Assembly (NCBI GenBank): GCA_027625915.1 | Contig: JANTQA010000008.1 | Span: 8,788,501-8,852,500 of the forward strand | DNA: 64,000 nt | From: Anaeramoeba flamelloides | Lineage: Eukaryota > Metamonada > Anaeramoebidae | Reading direction: 5' to 3' | In this document: positions 57,640-64,000 of the stretch, piece after piece | Position numbering within the stretch: the first letter of the stretch is position 1 | How the letters are laid out: every line of letters starts with the position of its first letter | Notes under the pieces: model-generated | The model's input: only the letters and a program-made list of their open reading frames with translations | Databases searched by the model: none | Told to the model about the DNA's origin: nothing | Made by a program: the position numbers and the translations under genes

Positions 57640-59660
57640 TTTTAAAAGTCTCTAGTCTTGAAAAAAGGTCTGTTTTGAGGTAAAAATTTTAAAATTGGTG
57701 TGACAAGGAATTTTACGTAAACTTAACTTTAGGATATTTTTTTGAATAGATAATAAATAATAGTTTTGAAAACATTCTACTCTTCTAAAAAAACTCAAAT
57801 ACGGAAAAAAAATAACTGATGATAAATATTGAAAGTGTCCGTCAAGTGCCGTAGAGTGCCGTCAAGTGCCTAGGTTTTCCAGAATTCAAAAGAATAGAGT
57901 AAAATCAAAAATTTAACTCAATTTTTTTAAATTATGGAAAATCTAACGGTGGTTTTCTTGAGGTTTTCTGTTTTATTTCTAAAGTAAAAAAAACCTAACA
58001 AAATCTATCGATTTTACAAATAAACAGAAAACTCAAGAAAATCTAACGGCGATTTTTTTTTAATTGAGAAATAAAAAGAAGATTATAAAAAATTTTCTTT
58101 TTATTTCTCAAATAAAAAAAAAAACTATCACAAAATCAAGAAAAAAAAATATTTTTTTCAATGTATATCAATAAATAATTCTTTAATAGTCCAAATACTT
58201 GTACCTCCATTTGAAAGATATTTATTAAATTTAATATACTTTTAAAATATAGGAATATTACATCTTAACTGTGAAAAAAAAAATATTCAAATTTTTTACT
58301 ATTAAATTGAAAAAAAAATATTATAGGAAAAATTGGATTATTCAACTTTAATTGTAAAATCCTTAAAAAACTAATTTTTAATCAAAGATATTTTATTAAC
58401 TAATAATGTTTATTCTAAGTGAGGTTATTAAAAAGTGAAAAACGAGTAAATGTTTAATTTTTTTTCAAAAAATATTACAGGGTCGTGAAGTGCAACAATC
58501 CATGTCTTGAGGGGGTATTGTTTTTAAAAATAAAATGAAAATCTATTTCAAGATCTTGAAAAAAAATTTTTTTTTTATAATTTGTGTTTCTACTTATGAA
58601 ATAGACGAGTTAAAATCATCAAAACAATTTATTAATTTGAGTCTCTATTTTGAAATTCAAAAATTTCATGTTTCCAATATAAAACAAAAAAAAGTAGCCT
58701 ATTATTTTGTTTAACAATTAAGTTAATTCTTGAAAATGAGAAAATATATTTTTCCTTTTAGGTTGGAAAATATTGATTTCGAAAGCAAATTTTTTATTTG
58801 GGTTCTTTCTCTTGGATTTATATTTCAATTGAAATCTTAGCCAATAAAACTAATTCTGGTATAGGTGATTCAATAAACGAATATTCGGTTGAAGCATAAC
58901 TACAGTTTATCAATAAAATTGAGATTTATTAAGCAAGAAAAAATTTTTTCTTTAAGGTTTGAAAAAAGTTGTTATCTTTTTTTTCAAAAAATGAAAAAAA
59001 GAATACATAATTTTTTTTTTTCATAAAATATTTGGTAATATTCATAATAACTCTTATAACAATTTAAATCACATTTCACATAAATAAATTGATTTTGAAT
59101 TTTTAGGATAAGATTAACTAATTCCCAAATATCTTCAAGAAAATTTTATTTTGAAAAATCGAATTTTATCTTAAAGTAGTAGTTTGAGTATAAAAATTTT
59201 TAAATAACTTTATAACTTTGATTATTATAACTACCCTTCTTTAAAAATACAAATATTTTTTAATACATTGAATATATCATTTTTTTTTTTGGTTAACCAA
59301 AAGTATCATCTCAAAAAAAAAAAAAAAAATATTTATATCAATATTGCTATTAACAAAGACTTTTTGTTGTATACAATAATCAAAATGGCAATAAACGTGA
59401 CAAAATCTGGTTATAGTGCGAGAAATAAAATGAATTTACAAGTTTTCTTTTTCAGAAAAAATGGAAAAAAAAAAAATTGATCTCACTAAACTAAATTTCT
59501 TAGATGGTTTTCTTAGTCGAACAGAATTTTTTGACACTTGACATATACATATTTTTCTAAGTAAAGAAGACCACCAATAACATATTTTAAAATTTTGCCT
59601 TGTTATCGTCGAAGACTGATTCCTAAATATTTTAAATTTTTGGAAAAATGTCAAATTTAG
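57640..59660. repeat. Dispersed repeat R1, longest copy (about 2 kb)
   Basis: The 5' half (57640-58480) matches 40200-40940 and the 3' half (58490-59660) matches 22770-24080, so this copy joins two segments seen separately elsewhere. It includes the GC-richer tandem words GTCAAGTGCCGTAGAGTGCC (about 57842) and a palindrome at about 58048-58121 (TTTTTTTTAATTGAGAAATA inverted). No open frame above about 80 codons and no terminal repeats are visible. It is probably a decayed or non-autonomous element of unknown class. Confidence 0.62.
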
Positions 59661-60222
59661 TAAAAAACTCAAAATATTAAGACACCATCTATTACAATAA
59701 TGTATTGAAAATTAATTCTAAATAATAAATTCTTTGGAAAAAGATAATAAATTTCTCTCAAGTCAATAAAGGGGTTTGTTTTTCAAGTTCCATTGTACTT
59801 TGTGAAAATAAGTGCTCTGTTTACCTTTGGGTAAAAAAAAGTTTTTCAGTTGTCAATTCCTGAAAGTTTATTTCAAAAGGAAAATTACTTTGATTTTCGA
59901 AAAATCTGAAAAGATAACCATTCACGTGACCAATGAAACGACCATGAAAATGAATTTGTTAACCTAATAATATATTTAAAACCCCTTAAAATCTATGGAG
60001 GGGCTAGTCCCCTTAAAAAAATATTGTATGAAAGAAATAATGAAATTTTACTTTTGATTGTCTTGAGTGTGACTTATTTTAATTGGGTTACAAAAAGAAA
60101 AATTGCATTCTACAAAACAATAACGATTGACCGATCTTCTAATTACCTTTCAATTACCAAAAAAAAAACTGTGTTTTAGTTTTGGTTGAAGGCAAAGTTA
60201 AAGAACCTAACAAGAAAAGAGA

Positions 60223-60262
<40 letters not shown>

Positions 60263-60473
60263 CAAACAAACAAAAATTTTGAAGATCCATAAAAGAGGAA
60301 ACTAAAGTATATTAAACTAATATTGTTTATAAATAAAAATTGAACCCACAGAAATTTGAACAAAAAGCCAAACACATATTGTGTTAAAATTAGAATTTTT
60401 TCAAAAGTAAAAAAAAAAAAGAAAAAAAGACTAAGGTCTTTGTTTGTTCGAATTAAGAATCTTTTCAATAAAT
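59661..60473. other. Intergenic region 3' of Cpn10
   Basis: Contains a run of about 34 A at 60228-60261. No gene seen. An AATAAA-like signal on the minus strand follows the Cpn10 stop. Confidence 0.4.
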
Positions 60474-60836
60474 TTATTTTCTAATGATTGCAAGAAGAGC
60501 ATGTTCTCTAATCAAAAAGTAGTCTTCATTTTCCCAAACGATTTTTGTGCCGCCAAATTCAGAAAGAAGAACGCGATCGCCAGCTTTAACAGTTAAAGGA
60601 ACTGTTACACCGTCAACAACTTTCCCGTCACCTGCACCGACAACGACACCAACATTGTTTTTTTTCGTAGCAGAGCCAGGGATAAAAAGTCCAGATTTGG
60701 TTTTAGTTTCTTTTGTTTCACGTTTAATGAGCACATTATCAAAAAGTGGCTTGATTTTGATACCACTTGAGAAGTATCGAGAACAAATTGTTTTAGCTGA
60801 GAAAGATAGAAGGTGTTTATGAGTGTTGCTAAGCAT
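60474..60836 (-). CDS. cpn10: Mitochondrial-type 10 kDa chaperonin (Cpn10/GroES)
   Basis: Co-chaperonin that caps Cpn60 during protein folding inside mitochondria or related organelles. With the ATG at 60836 the protein has 120 residues. Residues 1-20 (MLSNTHKHLLSFSAKTICSR, then YFSS) are basic, hydroxylated and free of acids, a typical organelle-targeting presequence with Arg near the likely cleavage site. The GroES fold follows: IKPLFDNVLIKRE, mobile loop about 41-58 containing KSGLFIPGSATKK, VVGAGDGK, VKAGDRVLLSEFGGTKI and the C-terminal YFLIREHALLAIIRK. The frame stays open 37 codons further upstream, but that part is hydrophobic and unlike the family, so the internal ATG is preferred. 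A single exon is sufficient. The presence of this gene implies that the organism keeps a mitochondrion or hydrogenosome with the Cpn60/Cpn10 system. Confidence 0.95.
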   Translation of the reverse strand: MLSNTHKHLLSFSAKTICSRYFSSGIKIKPLFDNVLIKRETKETKTKSGLFIPGSATKKNNVGVVVGAGDGKVVDGVTVPLTVKAGDRVLLSEFGGTKIVWENEDYFLIREHALLAIIRK

Positions 60837-61106
60837 TGTAGAAATTAGAAAAAATGAGATAAAAAACGTTGAAAAAAGGTAGACTTTTTGATTGGAATTA
60901 ATAATGGTAATAAATTGTGACAAAACAAACACCATAGTAAGAAGCACGTCAACAAACTAACCAAAATTTCAATATATAATCTTGATTAGATTCAAAAAAC
61001 GATCAATAGTATTTCTTCATAAAAAAAGAACAGGAGAAGATTTGAATAGGAAAAAGATATTGATGTATTTAAGTTTAGGAATACAGTAACAAAAAAGTTA
61101 GAAGAC
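60837..61106. promoter_or_regulatory. Region between Cpn10 and a possible divergent small gene
   Basis: 270 bp between the Cpn10 start (-) and the ATG at 61107 (+). No named motif. A shared promoter is possible if the small gene is real. Confidence 0.3.
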
Positions 61107-61413
61107 ATGGTCAAAAATACTCTTTTTCATGGGTCAAAAGCCTGTGTTTTGAAAATAAAACCGAGTATGTATTCTTCTTTTTGTTTCTAATATTATACCA
61201 AATTGTGTAATCAATTGTATCCCTAAATCTAAACCAAATTTGAAGGGTCAAATACTTGATGTTTAATGAAAATTTTAAATTAAGGATTGAATTTGTTTTA
61301 AATTATTCCTTATTTTTTCGTTTATCAAATTTATTTTTTTTTAAGGGTCGAGTTATTACAATGCAAAACAATTTTCTAAAATGGAAAAAGAAAAAATTTG
61401 GAACTTTTTATGA
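61107..61413 (+). CDS. Possible 41-residue protein in two exons
   Basis: Deduced from splice signals; no family recognised. Exon 1 (61107-61164) reads MVKNTLFHGSKACVLKIKP and ends A|GTATGT. Exon 2 (61346-61413), after TTATTTTTTTTTAAG, reads (R)SSYYNAKQFSKMEKEKIW then NFL and stop TGA. The 181 bp intron has a good pyrimidine tract. The coding length is 126 nt, in phase. The product is basic, without a signal peptide or membrane segment. Composition is less A+T-rich than the flanks. Both exons are short, so a chance match is possible. An alternative frame through 61256-61456 lacks support at its start. Confidence 0.33.
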
Positions 61414-63226
61414 TTGCCTAATAACCAATCAAAAACTTACCAACTGTGAAGTGTGATTGATCTCCAAAAATCAACAATCAAAAAACAAGGATATTGTATG
61501 AAAAAAAGGAGCCAAAGAGAAAAACTCAATTTCCAATTTGAATTATGGTGATTTTAATTATGAAAACAGCTATCTTAGTTATCAAGTGTCGATCTTTTAT
61601 ACTTTTTGAGAACTTGAAGATTATTATTTTAAATTTTATGATTTCTCAAATTTGTTATTTTTTCCCTTAAGTACAAAATCAATTTTAATTAATTTATTCT
61701 AATTTGGGGTTATTTCTAACGATCTATTTTCGATAATTGAAAGATTTTGTAACTTTTTTGAGAAAATAAATTCTTTCAAATTTAAGAAATTAAACAGTTT
61801 GGAAATATAAAATAAAAAATGATTGATTTTTTTTTTTTACATTTGATTTTTTGAAATTAAGAATACTTTTCAATTATTTTTTTAAATTGAATTTTTTGTC
61901 ATTTGGTAAACTATATAATTTTTTTTAGTTATTTGAATTTTATTAAACAGAAGAAAGGCAATTCCATATATATTTTTTAGAAGATAAGTCGCCCCTTATG
62001 TAGGGAACAAATTCAAAATGAGTGGATAGCACCTTAATTTTAAAAAATTTCTCTTAAATTAACATATTTTTTTAAGAAAAAACATCATATTTGTGACTTT
62101 ATTCAAAATTAATGTTTTTTTAATAATTTGAACTTTAAATAAATATCAAATTTAATTATCGTTTATTATTTATTTCTTTAGTAATTTAAAGTGGTGTGTT
62201 TAAGGGAAAAAAGAAAAATAACTTTTTAATTTGAGTTACAGATGTATCTATTTAATGGGTTGCTTTAATAACTCTGAAAGTATAAACATCGCGAGGGGTT
62301 TATTCACAATTCCAATTTAAATTCGGAAAAAATATGAAATAGGTATTCTTGTATTAAATTTCTTAAAAAAAATTCTAATAAGATAAAAGCAAATAGAAAA
62401 AAAAAGAAAATGATAAAAATTAAATTAGAAGGATTAATACCATGTATTTTTTGATTTGAATAATTTTTAATATATCGAAAAGTAATAATAATATTTATTT
62501 TAAATAAAATAATAATAAAAAAACATTTATGTTAAAAATTATCAAGGTAAATAGGTTGGGCAATATTTAAAAGAAATCCCTTATCGCTTATTTTTATTTA
62601 CATATCTACAAATTTTCCTATAGGAATATATTTGATGATTAACATATTGTTTGGAGAAGTTTACTTATATTTTAATTTTAATTTTAATTATTAATGGGAA
62701 ACAAATTTTTTCAAATCATAAATAAAATCCAATACTTAAAATTATTTTTTAATTTGTGGTAAAAGGACTAATTTTATCATAATTTATTTTTATAAAAGAT
62801 TTAAAAAATATTGAAAATTTGGACATTTATTTGTATAAAAATCTGCCTATGGTCTATCATAAAAAATGATCTAAAGAAGTATATACCAACTGCAAAAAAT
62901 CATTGAATAACCACATACATAATAATAATTTTTAAAATTAGATTATTTAAAACTTTTATATAACAAACCAATTAATATATGGAATAAAATTTTAGAATTT
63001 ATTATAAATAATTTAAATTATTTAAATTTTGAGATGAATTCATCCATTATCGGAATAATAAAATAAAAAGAAAAAAACCAATCCTTATTTACAAAAAAGA
63101 ATTTAAAATTGAAAATAAGATAATTTCAATAAATAAAAGAAATTTAAATATTGTTTTGGAAATAAATAAGTCAAATCAGCCTTAGAAAATAAAAAAATTA
63201 AATTTAATCAAAGAAAAATCACTATA
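61414..63226. other. Gene-poor region
   Basis: A strong minus-strand donor, CAGTTG|GTAAGT, lies at 61441/61440 and might end a 5' exon of Cpn10, though no acceptor next to its ATG is convincing. The remainder is A+T-rich without supported genes or repeats. Confidence 0.4.
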
Positions 63227-63420
63227 CAGTCAGTTTAACTTTTAAGGCACACACTTTCAACGAAATTTAAGTCAAAAAAAAAATCTCAAATTAAAGCACA
63301 AAATTGAAATTCTAGTAAAAATAAATTGTAAAAAAATTCCAAATTTTGTGCCTTAATTTGAGATTTTTTTTTTGACTTAAATTTCGTTGAAAGTGTGTGC
63401 CTTAAAAGTTAAACTGACTG
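63227..63420. mobile_element. TA-flanked MITE (CAGTCAGTTT family), copy 3
   Basis: 194 bp. It starts CAGTCAGTTTAACTTTTAAG and ends CTTAAAAGTTAAACTGACTG, with TA on both sides. The two halves are almost perfect inverses (for example GCACACACTTTCAACGAAAT and its complement), so this is the best-preserved, probably youngest, copy. Confidence 0.9.
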
Positions 63421-63458
63421 TAATATGGGCGGGTATTCAAAAGAGTTATGATAATTAA

Positions 63459-63461
<3 letters not shown>

Positions 63462-63503
<42 letters not shown>
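63462..63503. repeat. (AT)n microsatellite
   Basis: About 20 AT repeats, 40 bp to the right of MITE copy 3. Confidence 0.95.
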
Positions 63504-63506
<3 letters not shown>

Positions 63507-64000
63507 CTATTTTCATTTCCTTTATAATTTAATACATTACCAACAAATAAGTTTCTATACCTTTATTGAAAAAAAATTGATGAAAAGCGAGGAATTTAAG
63601 CAACTTACAAACATTTTTTTTTTTGGATTTCCAATAAATTAACCATTAAAAAAACGCTAAGAACATTTAAATTTAGTAAGACATTATTTTATATTATAAA
63701 ATTTATTAATTCTAATTTTTCTGCTATTCCCCCAATAATAATTATTTTTTATACAATTTTTCTCGAATTTGATGTTAAAATCCACTCTATATACACAATT
63801 AAAAATTTTTTTTTTAAATAATTGACCATGCATATATTTCCACAAAAAATATAAAAATTAGAAAAAACATAAGATCATAACAAATGTTCTTCAAAACAAA
63901 AATAATATCTTTTTAATTTGATTAAAATATCTTTTTTGTGTTTTTGAAATATTTTTTCTATTTTAAGTAAGATATTTATCTTAATTCACAAAATAAAATT
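63504..64000. other. A+T-rich end of the window
   Basis: No gene, RNA or shared repeat seen. Confidence 0.4.

Noticed and set aside
60228-60261. Poly(A) run as the end of a retrocopied gene or SINE
   Set aside because: No target duplication or retrocopied sequence adjoins it; similar A and T runs are everywhere in this DNA.
61435-61446. Strong GTAAGT donor on the minus strand as end of a Cpn10 5' exon
   Set aside because: No good acceptor directly before the Cpn10 ATG; the only AG (about 60886) is weak.
10-63990. Bacterial-type operons, defence islands or recent horizontal transfer
   Set aside because: All recognised genes are ordinary eukaryotic ones with introns or eukaryotic low-complexity regions; no compositional islands beyond the coding exons.

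Overview
The window is nuclear DNA of a very A+T-rich unicellular eukaryote (by eye about four bases in five are A or T). Spliceosomal introns, a CCT chaperonin subunit, a 20S proteasome alpha subunit, calcineurin A, twinfilin and an organelle-type Cpn10 exclude a prokaryote. Lysine/glutamate and asparagine low-complexity tracts, a PAS-plus-coiled-coil protein and a large CH-domain protein suggest a free-living amoeboid protist. Anaeramoeba or a dictyostelid-like amoeba are my best guesses; this is inference and not proven.

Layout from left to right: 3' part of CCT7 (+, 1-4506, with a 3.57 kb intron); proteasome alpha-6 (+, 5879-6947, three exons); a long gene-poor stretch with inverted-repeat elements; an Asn/Thr/Arg decamer-repeat protein (+, 13516-14421); more repeats; calcineurin A (-, 25639-19095, about 4.5 kb intron); a PAS-domain coiled-coil protein (-, 35258-30549, about 3.5 kb intron); a repeat-rich 8.7 kb; a probable 49-residue protein in three exons (-, 44567-43999); an NAD-dependent epimerase/dehydratase (-, 46893-45324, three exons); a divergent single-exon CH-domain/coiled-coil protein (+, 47472-50915); a gene-poor stretch; twinfilin (+, 55799-57172, start codon apparently split by an intron); a 2 kb dispersed repeat; mitochondrial-type Cpn10 (-, 60836-60474); a possible 41-residue two-exon gene (+, 61107-61413); and a repeat-containing tail.

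Introns fall in two size classes: ordinary ones of 115-285 bp, and three of about 3.5-4.5 kb in CCT7, calcineurin A and the PAS gene. At least two of the large ones carry recognisable repeats. I see at least seven repeat families: a three-copy TA-flanked MITE, two other CAGT/CAG-ended elements, a TTAA-flanked family, a TAA-flanked element, a 372 bp inverted-repeat element, and a 2 kb dispersed repeat that carries palindromes. The genes do not form a pathway. CCT7, the proteasome subunit and Cpn10 serve protein folding and turnover; twinfilin and the CH protein point to the actin cytoskeleton; calcineurin A and the PAS protein to signalling.

I found no defence system, CRISPR array, tRNA, rRNA or complete transposase. 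The most noteworthy signals are the kb-scale introns, two splice junctions that miss the reading frame by one base (one inside the catalytic GNHE motif of calcineurin), the tiny multi-exon genes, and the nested repeat families.
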